Below are positions 1-9,496 of a DNA stretch of 64,000 nucleotides, in pieces. The DNA comes from Paracoccaceae bacterium (GTDB taxonomy: Bacteria > Pseudomonadota > Alphaproteobacteria > Rhodobacterales > Rhodobacteraceae), in NCBI GenBank assembly GCA_014872815.1, contig WKFK01000014.1, forward strand, positions 434,001 to 498,000. Direction: 5' to 3'. Numbering within the stretch: position 1 is the stretch's first letter; the number at the start of each line of letters is the position of its first letter. The position numbers and the translations under genes are program-made. Under the pieces are notes generated by a model, which was given only the letters and a program-made list of their open reading frames with translations, was not told the DNA's origin and ran no database searches.

Positions 1-1389
1 GACTTGGGCTCTACCACCATCGCTGGCCACCTCTGTGATCTGACCTCGGGCGACGTGGTCGCCTCCTCGGGCCTGATGAACCCGCAAATCCGCTTTGGCG
101 AAGACCTCATGAGCCGCGTCAGCTACGCAATGATGAACGATGGCGGCGATCTCGAAATGACCGTGGCCGTTCGCGACGGCCTAAATCAACTCGTGACCGA
201 CATCGCCAAAGAGGCCGACATCGCCCCGACACAAATCCTTGACGCCGTCTTTGTGATGAACCCGGTGATGCACCACCTATTCCTTCGCATCGACCCGTTT
301 GAACTTGGCCAAGCCCCCTTCGCACTGGCAATGTCTGACGCCCTCTCCCTGCCCGCATCCGAGCTTGGCCTCAACATCGCCCCGGGCACCCGTGCCTACC
401 TGCTGCCCTGCATCGCCGGTCACGTCGGCGCAGATGCCGCTGGTGTGGCGCTCTCAGAAGCCCCTGACAAATCCGAAGACCTCGCCTTGGTCGTCGACGT
501 GGGCACCAACGCTGAAATCTTGCTGGGCGACAAAAACGGCGTGCTGGCGTGTTCCTCCCCAACAGGCCCCGCCTTTGAAGGCGCGCAGATCAGCGCGGGC
601 CAACGCGCCGCGCCTGGCGCCATTGAACGTGTGGAAATTGATCCCGTCACCAAAGAGCCACGCTTCCGCGTGATCGGCTGTGACCTGTGGTCGGATGACG
701 ACGGTTTCCCGGCCGCGATCGCCGCAACCGGCATCACTGGCATTTGCGGGTCGGGCATCATCGAAGTCATCGCAGAAATGCGCCTCGCGGGCATCGTCGA
801 CGCCTCTGGCCTGATTGGCTCTGCCGAACAAACTGGTACCACCCGCTGCTTTGCCGACGGCCGCACCAATTCTTACATGCTCTGGGAAGGTGACGCCGAC
901 CAAAAACCAATCACCGTCACCAACGCCGACATCCGTGCCATCCAGATGGCCAAGGCCGCGCTCTATTCCGGTGCGCGTCTACTGATGGACAAACGCGGCG
1001 TGGATCAGGTCGACCGTGTGGTGCTGGCGGGCGCCTTTGGCGCGCATATTTCCGCCAAACACGCCATGGTTCTGGGCATGATCCCGGATTGCCCCCTCGA
1101 CAAGGTCACCTCCGCCGGCAACGCCGCCGGCACAGGCGCCCGCATCGCACTTCTGAACAAGGACGCCCGCAGTGAAATCGAAACCCTCGTGCGCAAAATC
1201 GAGAAAATCGAAACCGCCGTGGAGCCGCGCTTTCAGGAGCATTTCGTGAACGCCTCCGCCCTGCCTAACTCCGCCGATCCGTTCCCGATCCTGCGCGGTG
1301 TGGTCGACATGCCCGAGGTTTCGTTCAACACCGGTGGCAGCGGAGACGAAGCCGCTGGTGGACGTCGTCGGCGCCGTCGTCGTGGGTAG
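1..1389 (+). CDS. RACo-like ASKHA-domain protein (DUF4445), 3' part
   Basis: The reading frame is already open at base 1, so the N-terminal part, probably a 2Fe-2S ferredoxin domain, lies outside the window. The visible 462 residues fit the ASKHA ATPase core of reductive activators of corrinoid proteins. A DLGSTT phosphate-1 loop opens the window, a second phosphate-type motif VVDVGTN lies near residue 165, and a VVLAGAFGAH adenosine motif lies near residue 340. Family members reduce inactive Co(II) corrinoid proteins of methyltransferase systems in the cytoplasm. The C-terminus is odd: it ends GG followed by seven arginines and a glycine. The partner methyltransferase is not in view. Family assignment is firm; the exact client protein is unknown. 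Confidence 0.8.
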   Translation, partial: DLGSTTIAGHLCDLTSGDVVASSGLMNPQIRFGEDLMSRVSYAMMNDGGDLEMTVAVRDGLNQLVTDIAKEADIAPTQILDAVFVMNPVMHHLFLRIDPFELGQAPFALAMSDALSLPASELGLNIAPGTRAYLLPCIAGHVGADAAGVALSEAPDKSEDLALVVDVGTNAEILLGDKNGVLACSSPTGPAFEGAQISAGQRAAPGAIERVEIDPVTKEPRFRVIGCDLWSDDDGFPAAIAATGITGICGSGIIEVIAEMRLAGIVDASGLIGSAEQTGTTRCFADGRTNSYMLWEGDADQKPITVTNADIRAIQMAKAALYSGARLLMDKRGVDQVDRVVLAGAFGAHISAKHAMVLGMIPDCPLDKVTSAGNAAGTGARIALLNKDARSEIETLVRKIEKIETAVEPRFQEHFVNASALPNSADPFPILRGVVDMPEVSFNTGGSGDEAAGGRRRRRRRG

Positions 1390-1439
1390 GCAAATCCCGC
1401 TTGACCCTCCCGCAGCGCTGTCCTACCAACAGGCGTGCT

Positions 1440-1513
1440 GCGGGTATGGTGAAAAGGTATCACACGAGCTTCCCAAGCTCTTGTTACGGGTTCGATTCCC
1501 GTTACCCGCTCCA
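1440..1513 (+). tRNA. tRNA-Gly (anticodon CCC)
   Basis: The acceptor arms GCGGGTA (1440-1446) and TACCCGC (1503-1509) pair perfectly, followed by discriminator T and an encoded CCA (1511-1513). The anticodon loop TTCCCAA is at 1470-1476, giving anticodon CCC. The T loop TTCGATT is flanked by the ACGGG/CCCGT arm. The first anticodon-stem pair (1465/1481) is C-T. The gene begins 50 bases after the RACo-like gene ends. Confidence 0.95.
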
Positions 1514-1546
1514 TAAAAACAATCACTTAAGATAAACACCTAAGGT

Positions 1547-1575
1547 AAAACGCCGCATCCCATTGGAACGCGGCG
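1547..1575 (-). terminator. Intrinsic terminator of the zwf-pgl-pgi operon
   Basis: Read on the minus strand, a CGCCGC/GCGGCG stem with an extended TCC/GGA upper part and a short loop is followed by TTTT, 25 bases after the pgi stop. Confidence 0.65.
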
Positions 1576-1599
1576 CTGTAAACTTAGCTTTGATTGCGC

Positions 1600-3201
1600 T
1601 TACTCACGCATGCCCAGAATGTGGTCAAGCAACGCTAAAGTCGACGCGCTAGAGCCCGCCGGAGCACCTTTGCCTTCCATCGCGGGCACGAGGCCATTGG
1701 CCAGCTCCTTGCCAAGCTCCACGCCCCATTGGTCATAAGAGTTGATGCCGTAGATCACGCCCTCAACGAACACACGATGCTCATACATCGCCACAATCTG
1801 CCCCAGCACATAGGGCGTCAGGCTTGGATAGACCAAGGTGGTCGACGGACGGTTGCCTTCAAACACCCGGTGTTTAGCCAGTTGATCCAGTTTCGCACCG
1901 GACACGCCTTTGGCTTCCAGCTGCGCCCGCGCTTCAGCTTCCGTCCGCCCCTTCAACAAAGCTTCCGACTGCGCCAGGCAATTGGCGACCAAAGCCCTAT
2001 GATGCTCGCCCAAGGCAGGCTCATGCCCCTCAGCGCCGACCATGAACTCACAGGGCACAACCTGCTGACCTTGGTGGATCAACTGATAAAACGCGTGCTG
2101 CCCATTGGTCCCCGGCTCGCCCCAGACCACCGGCCCGGCCACACGGTCCAACCGCGCCCCATCCAGCGCCACGCCCTTGCCGTTGCTCTCCATTTCAAGT
2201 TGCTGCAAGTACGCTGGCAGCCGGGCCAAACGCTGCTCATAAGGCAATACAGCCCGTGTGGCATGTCCACAGACCTGCTGGTGCCAGATTCCGACAAGCG
2301 CCAACAGCACAGGTAGGTTTTTTTCAAACGGCGCGTCATAGAAATGGCGGTCCATCGCCTGGCCACCCTCAAGAAAACTCTCAAACGCTTTGGGCCCAAG
2401 CGCCAGCATCAACGAAAAGCCGATGGGTCCCCAAACCGAGTAACGTCCGCCAACCCAATCCTCAAAACCAAAAACCCGCTCTGCAGAGATGCCAAACTCG
2501 GCGCATTTATCAACCGCCGAAGAAATCGCAACAAACCGCCCAAGCGCGTCTTGACCGCCCGCCCAGCTCAGAACAGTGCGCGCATTCATCAAGGTTTCTT
2601 GCGTAGTAAACGTCTTGGACGCTACAATCACCAATGTGCTTTCCGGATCTAGGCCCGCCAATGTGTCGGTCGCATCTGCACCATCCACATTTGAGATGAA
2701 ATGACACTTCGGGCCGTCTGCATAGGGCTCCAGAGCCATGACAGCCATCAATGGGCCCAAGTCGGACCCACCGATACCAATGTTCACCACGTCTGTGATG
2801 CGTTTACCGTTTCCAGGGAAGCTGCCATCTCGCACAGCGCTGGCAAGCTTTGCCATGCGGGCACGTGTTTCGCGCACCTCCGGCAACACATCCTGCCCAT
2901 CCACAACCAGCGCTTCATCGTCCAAATTGCGCAGCGCTGTGTGCAACACAGAGCGATCTTCAGTGACGTTAATTTTCTCACCGACAAACATCGCCGTCCG
3001 TTTGGCCGCAACGCCCGCAGCCTCCGCCAGTCGGATCAAGGCCTCCTTGGCATCGGCATCAATCGAGGTCTTGCTGTAGTCAAACAGCAGCCCGTCGGTT
3101 TTCAGGCTAAACTCCTGCGCCCGGCTTTCATCTGCGTCAAACAGCGCCGCGATCTGACGCGATGCCGCGGCCTCGCGCAGCCCGTCCAGTTCAATCCACA
3201 T
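1600..3201 (-). CDS. pgi: Glucose-6-phosphate isomerase
   Basis: Interconverts glucose-6-phosphate and fructose-6-phosphate in the cytoplasm. The 533-residue length fits the family (E. coli about 549). Visible landmarks are the sugar-phosphate segment VASKTFTTQETL and the family signature GGRYSVWGPIGFSL. An in-frame TTG sits two codons upstream at 3207, immediately after the pgl stop. I chose the ATG at 3201 because a GGAG lies about nine bases before it. It is the last gene of the zwf-pgl-pgi operon, so in a bacterium that uses the Entner-Doudoroff route it can recycle fructose-6-phosphate back into the pathway. Assignment is secure. Confidence 0.96.
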   Translation of the reverse strand: MWIELDGLREAAASRQIAALFDADESRAQEFSLKTDGLLFDYSKTSIDADAKEALIRLAEAAGVAAKRTAMFVGEKINVTEDRSVLHTALRNLDDEALVVDGQDVLPEVRETRARMAKLASAVRDGSFPGNGKRITDVVNIGIGGSDLGPLMAVMALEPYADGPKCHFISNVDGADATDTLAGLDPESTLVIVASKTFTTQETLMNARTVLSWAGGQDALGRFVAISSAVDKCAEFGISAERVFGFEDWVGGRYSVWGPIGFSLMLALGPKAFESFLEGGQAMDRHFYDAPFEKNLPVLLALVGIWHQQVCGHATRAVLPYEQRLARLPAYLQQLEMESNGKGVALDGARLDRVAGPVVWGEPGTNGQHAFYQLIHQGQQVVPCEFMVGAEGHEPALGEHHRALVANCLAQSEALLKGRTEAEARAQLEAKGVSGAKLDQLAKHRVFEGNRPSTTLVYPSLTPYVLGQIVAMYEHRVFVEGVIYGINSYDQWGVELGKELANGLVPAMEGKGAPAGSSASTLALLDHILGMRE

Positions 3202-3207
3202 ACCCAA

Positions 3208-3879
3208 TCACTCCGTCCAATGCACTTCAGCGCCGCTGGAAATAGATTTGATCGGCGCTTCTTCTTTTGGCAGTTTCTGCGCGGCCTGCAAAGCCTCGCG
3301 CTTGTCCGCACCTTTGATCAGAATATGCTTGCGCACCGCCGCATCCAGCACCCGCGCAGACAGCGTGATCCGCACATCAGGCAAGTCCTCGCGCCGGATC
3401 GGCACCAAGACAGGCGCATCCGAGGCCAATGCAGCTTCCAGCCCGTCTGCCCCCGGAAACAAAGATGCCGTGTGCATATCCGCGCCCATGCCTAGCAACG
3501 CCACATCTACCGGCAGCGCCCCCAGAATTGCGGTCTCCAACTCAGCCAGCACAGCCTCTGGCGCCTCTGCGGGCGCATAGAGCGGCAAATACCGCGCCGA
3601 AATGGCCCGGTTGGTCAACAAGCGCGTTTTGATCAGTGCGGAATTTGACCTCTCATGATCCTCAGGCACCCAGCGCTCATCGGTCAGGACCACATCGACA
3701 CGGTCCCAGTCCAGATCCGCTGCGCTCAGCGCGTCAAAAATCGGCCCGGGTGTGGTCCCGCCAGGCACCGCAAGCACCACGCGGTCTTTATTGTGTAACG
3801 CCTCCGCCAGGTCATCCGCCAACACACTGGCGACATCCATCGCCATCATCTCCGCGTCGGGGTAGGTGTTGAAGTTCAT
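3208..3879 (-). CDS. pgl: 6-phosphogluconolactonase
   Basis: Hydrolyses 6-phosphogluconolactone to 6-phosphogluconate, the step after Zwf. The 223 residues carry the DevB/SOL family motifs VLTDERWVP and GADMHTASLFPGA (family form GxDGHTASLFP, here with Met in place of Gly). Its ATG overlaps the zwf stop as ATGA, which implies translational coupling. Its own stop lies six bases before the pgi ATG. Secure from both motifs and context. Confidence 0.95.
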   Translation of the reverse strand: MNFNTYPDAEMMAMDVASVLADDLAEALHNKDRVVLAVPGGTTPGPIFDALSAADLDWDRVDVVLTDERWVPEDHERSNSALIKTRLLTNRAISARYLPLYAPAEAPEAVLAELETAILGALPVDVALLGMGADMHTASLFPGADGLEAALASDAPVLVPIRREDLPDVRITLSARVLDAAVRKHILIKGADKREALQAAQKLPKEEAPIKSISSGAEVHWTE

Positions 3880-5330
3880 TTGCCCAATCCTCTCCAGTTT
3901 CGCCCGTCCCGGCGCATCATCAAAGCCGCATCGTCTGGCCCATACGAAAACGCGTCATAAGGCTTTGGCACATCGCCCCGCGCTTCCCATCCCCGAATGA
4001 TCGGGTCGGTCCAAGCCCAAGCCGCCTCCACCTCATCATCGCGCATAAACAGTGTTTGATTGCCACGGATCACATCCATAATCAGCCGCTCGTAAGCATC
4101 CGCTGTGCCTTGCCCTTTTGGCCCTAGGGCCTCGGCAAAGCTCATGTCCAGCGGCACATCCACCAACCGCATTCCCCCTGGCCCCGGCTCCTTGATGGTC
4201 ACATTTAATGTAATGCCTTCATTGGGTTGCAGCTGAATGCTCAACTCATTTCGATGCCGTCCAGCCTCGTCGCCAAAGATCGAATGCGGCGTGTCCTTGA
4301 ACACCACTGTGATCTCGCTATCGCGTTCCGACAACCGCTTGCCCGTGCGCAAATAAAACGGAGTACCCGCCCATCGCCAGTTGTTCACCTGACACTTCAG
4401 AGCAATAAAGCTCTCGGTTTTGGAACGTGGGTTTTCGACGTCCTCACGATAGCTATCCGCCCCATCTGCGGCCGTGTATTGCCCGCGCACAATGTGGTGC
4501 GGTGCAACCGTATCCAACGCGCGGATCACCTTCAGTTTTTCATCCCGCACCGCATCCGGTTCAAACTGCGACGGCGGCTCCATCGCAATCAGACACAGCA
4601 ACTGCATCAAGTGGTTCTGAACCATGTCTCGCATGGCACCGGAGCGCTCATAATACTCCCCACGCCCCGCAACACCGACACTTTCCGCAACAGTAATCTG
4701 AATGTGGTCGATATATTGCGAGTTCCATAACGGCTCAAACAGCATATTGCCAAAACGCACCGCCATCAGGTTCTGTACCGTCTCTTTGCCAAGATAGTGG
4801 TCAATCCGGTAGATTTGGCTCTCATCAAAATACTGCGCCAGTTCTCGATTCAACTCTTGAGCGGTCTCCAAATCATGACCAAACGGTTTCTCCACCACGA
4901 TCCGCGTTTCATCGTTCGTCAAACCATGGCGTTTCAGCCCTTTCGCTAAATCTGAATACAGACCCGGCCCAACCGAGAAATAAAACGCCCGCACGGACTC
5001 GGGCTTGAGCAACGCCGCCAACTCACTCCAGCCGCCCTCACCCCGCGCATCAACAGCCACATAGTTCAAATGCGCACAAAACCCGGCCACGGCCTCCCCA
5101 TCCTGCGCCACATCGCCAGCAAACTCCCGCAGCGCCTCAGCCACGGATGCGCGATAATCATCATGAGATAACTTACTGCGGGCAGCGCCAATTATCTGAC
5201 TGCCTTCGGGCATCTGACCTGAGCAGTACCGCTTAAACAGCGCCGGCAAAATCTTCCGCCGCGCCAAATCCCCCGTTCCACCAAAGATCACAAGATCAAA
5301 CGTTTCCACGGGAATAATACGCGAAACCAT
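3876..5330 (-). CDS. zwf: Glucose-6-phosphate 1-dehydrogenase
   Basis: Oxidises glucose-6-phosphate to 6-phosphogluconolactone with NAD(P)+, the entry to the Entner-Doudoroff and pentose-phosphate routes. The 484 residues show the nucleotide-binding GGTGDLARRK (17-26), EKPFG (147-151) and the active-site signature RIDHYLGKE (175-183). It is the first gene of the three-gene operon. A perfect 14-bp palindrome of LacI type lies 44-57 bases upstream of the start codon, so sugar-responsive repression is likely. Assignment is secure. Confidence 0.97.
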   Translation of the reverse strand: MVSRIIPVETFDLVIFGGTGDLARRKILPALFKRYCSGQMPEGSQIIGAARSKLSHDDYRASVAEALREFAGDVAQDGEAVAGFCAHLNYVAVDARGEGGWSELAALLKPESVRAFYFSVGPGLYSDLAKGLKRHGLTNDETRIVVEKPFGHDLETAQELNRELAQYFDESQIYRIDHYLGKETVQNLMAVRFGNMLFEPLWNSQYIDHIQITVAESVGVAGRGEYYERSGAMRDMVQNHLMQLLCLIAMEPPSQFEPDAVRDEKLKVIRALDTVAPHHIVRGQYTAADGADSYREDVENPRSKTESFIALKCQVNNWRWAGTPFYLRTGKRLSERDSEITVVFKDTPHSIFGDEAGRHRNELSIQLQPNEGITLNVTIKEPGPGGMRLVDVPLDMSFAEALGPKGQGTADAYERLIMDVIRGNQTLFMRDDEVEAAWAWTDPIIRGWEARGDVPKPYDAFSYGPDDAALMMRRDGRNWRGLGK

Positions 5331-5373
5331 GGGGCCACTTTCCTTCTCGGCAGTCCGGAATTCACCGGAAAAT

Positions 5374-5387
5374 CGTTAGCGCTAACG
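5374..5387. promoter_or_regulatory. LacI-family operator-like palindrome upstream of zwf
   Basis: CGTTAGCGCTAACG is a perfect 14-bp palindrome with the TTAGCGCTAA core and central CG step typical of LacI/GalR-family operators. It lies just upstream of zwf-pgl-pgi on the minus strand and 82 bases before the divergent radical SAM gene. The regulator itself is not in the window. Confidence 0.6.
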
Positions 5388-5468
5388 AGGTCATAACACC
5401 GCCACTCTACCACCGCAACCTCACATCACAACTGTGTCAAACGCCTGAGCGCGTCTTTACTTGCAAGG

Positions 5469-6455
5469 ATGTCTCTGCCTACTACCGAAGAACCACAGAA
5501 ACATGGCAGGCACATGAAAGATCACGCAAATATCGGGAAATTCAACGATCCCTATGTCACCGCCAAGGGCGATACACGCGCCCACGTCGCGCTCACAGAT
5601 CCGCAAACGCTCTGGTTCAACACCGGCACACTCTGCAACATTGAATGTGAAAACTGCTATATCCTGTCTTCGCCCACCAATGACGCATTGGTCTATCTGA
5701 CGGCTGACGAAGTCTCCGACTACCTGGACCAATTGGACACCCGAGATTGGAAGGTCCGCGAAATCGCCTTCACCGGCGGCGAACCGTTCATGAATCCTGA
5801 AATGAACGAGATGGCCCGTCGTTCTCTGGAGCGCGGCTACGACGTATTGATCCTCACCAACGCCATGCAACCCATGCAGCGCAAACGCGTCCGCACAGAG
5901 CTGCTTCAACTTTCGCAGGACTATCCCGGCAAGCTGACCCTGCGCATTTCTGTGGATCACTGGTCGGCGGATTTGCATGACAAAGAGCGCGGGAAAGGCA
6001 CGTTTGAACGCACATTGGATGGCATGCGCTGGCTGCGGGACAACAACATCCAAATGGCCGTCGCAGGCCGCACCATGTGGAATGAGACCGACGCAGACTC
6101 GCGCGCTGGTTATGCCGACCTCTATACCAGAGAGAACTTTAAGATTGACGCCTCAAACCCCGGAGAAACCGTCCTTTTCCCCGAAATGGATGAGCAGGTT
6201 GAAGTTCCGGAAATCACCACTGACTGCTGGGGTATTTTGAACAAATCCCCCAATGAGGTGATGTGCGCCAGTTCCCGCATGGTGGTAAAACACAAAGGTG
6301 CCGACGCGCCGTCTGTGATCGCCTGTACATTACTGCCTTACGACCCGCAATTTGACCTCGGCAGCACTTTGGAAGAAGCCGAAAAGCCGGTGCAATTGAA
6401 CCACCCCCACTGCGCCAAATTTTGCGTCTTGGGTGGCGCGTCCTGTTCAGCATAG
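5469..6455 (+). CDS. Radical SAM protein with C-terminal Cys cluster
   Basis: The 328-residue protein has the radical SAM cluster motif C56-x3-C60-x2-C63 and the SAM-binding GGEP (103-106). C-terminal cysteines C315, C319 and C326 suggest an auxiliary Fe-S site. Such proteins cleave SAM to a 5'-deoxyadenosyl radical; the substrate here is not evident. There is no peptide-precursor or cofactor gene beside it, and gyrA follows 166 bases downstream. An alternative ATG at 5514 (MKDHANIGK) is plausible, because the AAGG before the first ATG sits too close to it. The fold assignment is firm, the function unknown. Confidence 0.8.
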   Translation: MSLPTTEEPQKHGRHMKDHANIGKFNDPYVTAKGDTRAHVALTDPQTLWFNTGTLCNIECENCYILSSPTNDALVYLTADEVSDYLDQLDTRDWKVREIAFTGGEPFMNPEMNEMARRSLERGYDVLILTNAMQPMQRKRVRTELLQLSQDYPGKLTLRISVDHWSADLHDKERGKGTFERTLDGMRWLRDNNIQMAVAGRTMWNETDADSRAGYADLYTRENFKIDASNPGETVLFPEMDEQVEVPEITTDCWGILNKSPNEVMCASSRMVVKHKGADAPSVIACTLLPYDPQFDLGSTLEEAEKPVQLNHPHCAKFCVLGGASCSA

Positions 6456-6621
6456 AGAAAGTACAAACGCTCGAGCAAAGTGGTCATAATTTTCAATATG
6501 TTACCGGCACGTAGATGAGAATACTCACCTAACCAGAACAGCACCATTGCACCCTATATGATGCCTCTGATATAAGCGTTCCAACAACATATGGACCGCC
6601 AATTAGAAGCGAGACTGGGAC

Positions 6622-9357
6622 TTGAGCGACACGCCGGAAACTCCTGAAAACGAAGAAGAAACGACGCACGAGCGGATGATCCACGACGGTCCTTCTGTGA
6701 CCATCGAAGAGGAGATGCGCGCCAGCTACCTCGACTACGCCATGAGCGTGATCGTCAGCCGTGCCATTCCCGACCTGCGCGATGGCCTCAAACCGGTGCA
6801 CCGCCGCATCCTTTATGCCATGCATGAGACTGGCAACACCCACGACAAGGCCTATCGCAAGTCGGCGCGTCCGGTAGGCGATGTGATGGGTAAATACCAC
6901 CCGCATGGCGACTCCGCGATCTATGACGCCTTGGTGCGTATGGCGCAGGACTTTTCTATGTCGCTGCCGCTCTTGGATGGTCAGGGGAACTTTGGTTCCA
7001 TGGACGGCGACAACCCGGCGGCCATGCGTTACACCGAAGTCCGCATGGACAAACCTGCGGGCGCGCTGCTGTCCGACATAGACAAAGAAACAGTCGACTT
7101 TCAGGACAACTACGACGGCAAGGACCAGGAACCAACCGTTCTTCCGGCCCGTTTCCCGAACATGCTGGTCAACGGCGCGGGCGGTATTGCGGTGGGTATG
7201 GCCACCAACATCCCACCACACAACCTTGGCGAAGTCATTGACGCCACTCTGGCATTGATCGACGACCCGGACCTGACCTCTGAACAGCTAATCGACTACG
7301 TGCCCGGCCCGGATTTCCCAACCGGTGGCATTTTGCTCGGCCGTTCCGGCGCCCGCAAAGCCTATCTCGAAGGCCGCGGTTCGGTGATCATCCGTTCAAA
7401 AACTCGCGTCGAGGAAATCCGTAAAGACCGCTATGCCATTGTCATCGATGAGATTCCTTATCAGGTGAACAAGGCCGCGATGATCGAAAAGATCGCCGAA
7501 GCGGCCCGCGACAAGCGCATCGAAGGCATCGCCCACGTACAGGATGAATCCGACCGGGACGGCGTGCGCGTCGTGGTCGAACTCAAGCGTGAGGCCACCG
7601 CCGAGGTGGTGCTGAACCAATTGTTCCGTTTCACCCCGATGCAAACGCATTTTGGCTGTAACATGCTGGCCCTGAACGGTGGTCGCCCAGAGCAGCTCAC
7701 CCTGCGCCGCTTCCTGACCTCCTTCATCGACTTCCGCGAAGAAGTGGTCGCCCGCCGCACAGCTTACCTGCTGCGCAAAGCGCGCGAACGCAGCCACATT
7801 CTCTGTGGGTTGGCCGTGGCTGTCACCAACGTCGACGAAGTGGTCGCCACCATCCGCGCCTCCGCTGACGCTTCCGAAGCACGCGAAAAACTGATGACCC
7901 GCCGCTGGCCGGCCGAAAGCATCGCGGCCTACATCCGTCTGATCGACGATCCAACCCACACCATGAATGACGACGGGACCTACAACCTGTCCGAAACTCA
8001 GGCCCGCGCGATCCTCGAATTGCGCCTGCAACGCCTGACCCAAATTGGTGTGAAAGAAGTCACCGACGAACTTGAAGAACTAGCCTCTAAGATCAAGGAA
8101 TATCTGGAAATTCTTGGATCTCGTGAGCGCATCATGGGCATCATCGGCGACGAACTGCGTGAAGTGCGCGAAGCCTTCGCCGTGCCACGCCGCACCGAGA
8201 TCGTCGACTGGTCCGGTGACATGGACGACGAAGATCTGATCGAGCGTGAGGACATGGTGGTGACCGTGACCTCTGGTGGCTACATCAAGCGCACCCCGCT
8301 TGCCGATTTCCGCGCGCAAAAACGCGGCGGCAAGGGCATTTCGGGCATGCAAACCAAAGAAGAGGACGTGGTCACCACGCTCTTTGTGGCCAACACCCAC
8401 ACCCAGCTTCTGTTCTTCACCACCGACGGTATGGCGTACAAACTCAAGACCTGGCGCCTGCCGCTGGGCGGCCGCACCGCCAAGGGCAAAGCCATCGTGA
8501 ACATCCTGCCGATCCCAACCGGCGTTTCGATCGCGGCCATCATGCCGGTCGACCGCCCAGAGGATGAGTGGGACGATCTGCAAATCATGTTCGCGACCTC
8601 CGCAGGCACCGTGCGCCGCAACCGCCTCAGTGATTTCACCAATGTGAAATCTAACGGCAAAATTGCGATGAAGTTTGAAGACGACAATGCCGACACGAAG
8701 TTGATCAACGCGCGCATCTGTACCGAAGAGGACGATGTGATGCTGGTGACCAACTCCGGCCGCGCGATCCGCTTCCCAACCACCGAAGTGCGCGTGTTCA
8801 ACTCCCGCGCCTCTGTGGGTGTGCGCGGCATCAAGCTGAATGGCGATGACGAAGTGGTTTCCATGTCCGTGATCCGCCACTTCCGCGCCGAAAGCGAAGA
8901 ACGCGCCGCTTACCTCAAGATGCGCCGCGCCGTGGCCGGTTTGGCCGATGATGCGAGCGATGACGAGGAAGCCCCGGCGGGCGAGCTGTCCCAAGAGCGC
9001 TACGCCGAAATGTCGGCAGCCGAGAACCTGATCCTGACCATCACCGCCGGCGGCGCAGGCAAACTCAGCTCCAGCCACGACTATCCGGTCCGCGGGCGTG
9101 GTGGTCAGGGTGTGGCCGCTATGGACAAAAACATGCGCGGCGGTGCGCTGGTGGCCTCCTTCCCTGTGGAAATGGGCGACCAGATCATGCTGGCCACCTC
9201 CAAAGGTCAGTCGATCCGTGTACCGGTCGATGGCATCTCCTTCCGCTCCCGTTCCGCCGGTGGCGTGCGGGTGTTCAACACCGGCAAAGGCGAAGAAGTG
9301 GTCTCCGTGGCCTGGATCGCCGAACAGGATGAAGACGAGGTCGGCTCAGAAGAGTAA
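6622..9357 (+). CDS. gyrA: DNA gyrase subunit A
   Basis: Breakage-reunion subunit of DNA gyrase, acting with GyrB to introduce negative supercoils. The 911-residue product has the catalytic tyrosine Y137 in [10 protein letters not shown]. The quinolone region [10 protein letters not shown] keeps Ser98 and Asp102 (E. coli 83 and 87), the sensitive form. The GyrA box QKRGGKG is at 566-572 in the C-terminal pinwheel, and the tail is acidic. The start is a TTG: no in-frame ATG precedes the conserved N-terminal segment, and [10 protein letters not shown] fits alphaproteobacterial GyrA. Monocistronic, followed by a hairpin. Secure. Confidence 0.97.
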   Translation: MSDTPETPENEEETTHERMIHDGPSVTIEEEMRASYLDYAMSVIVSRAIPDLRDGLKPVHRRILYAMHETGNTHDKAYRKSARPVGDVMGKYHPHGDSAIYDALVRMAQDFSMSLPLLDGQGNFGSMDGDNPAAMRYTEVRMDKPAGALLSDIDKETVDFQDNYDGKDQEPTVLPARFPNMLVNGAGGIAVGMATNIPPHNLGEVIDATLALIDDPDLTSEQLIDYVPGPDFPTGGILLGRSGARKAYLEGRGSVIIRSKTRVEEIRKDRYAIVIDEIPYQVNKAAMIEKIAEAARDKRIEGIAHVQDESDRDGVRVVVELKREATAEVVLNQLFRFTPMQTHFGCNMLALNGGRPEQLTLRRFLTSFIDFREEVVARRTAYLLRKARERSHILCGLAVAVTNVDEVVATIRASADASEAREKLMTRRWPAESIAAYIRLIDDPTHTMNDDGTYNLSETQARAILELRLQRLTQIGVKEVTDELEELASKIKEYLEILGSRERIMGIIGDELREVREAFAVPRRTEIVDWSGDMDDEDLIEREDMVVTVTSGGYIKRTPLADFRAQKRGGKGISGMQTKEEDVVTTLFVANTHTQLLFFTTDGMAYKLKTWRLPLGGRTAKGKAIVNILPIPTGVSIAAIMPVDRPEDEWDDLQIMFATSAGTVRRNRLSDFTNVKSNGKIAMKFEDDNADTKLINARICTEEDDVMLVTNSGRAIRFPTTEVRVFNSRASVGVRGIKLNGDDEVVSMSVIRHFRAESEERAAYLKMRRAVAGLADDASDDEEAPAGELSQERYAEMSAAENLILTITAGGAGKLSSSHDYPVRGRGGQGVAAMDKNMRGGALVASFPVEMGDQIMLATSKGQSIRVPVDGISFRSRSAGGVRVFNTGKGEEVVSVAWIAEQDEDEVGSEE

Positions 9358-9379
9358 ATCTTCCCTCTGTATGAACTTT

Positions 9380-9413
9380 CAAATGGCCCATTGCTTTTGC
9401 AGTGGGCCATTTG
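9380..9413 (+). terminator. Hairpin terminator after gyrA
   Basis: CAAATGGCCCA pairs with TGGGCCATTTG across an inner TGC/GCA stem and a TTTT loop, 22 bases after the gyrA stop. The trailing tract (TCGTTTG) is only weakly T-rich. Confidence 0.6.
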
Positions 9414-9496
9414 TCGTTTGCAGCAGTTAAAATCGTTGCATAACAAAATCTTGTGTACCTTGATTAACTCAACCTATCTTTTGAATGCGCACCTAA

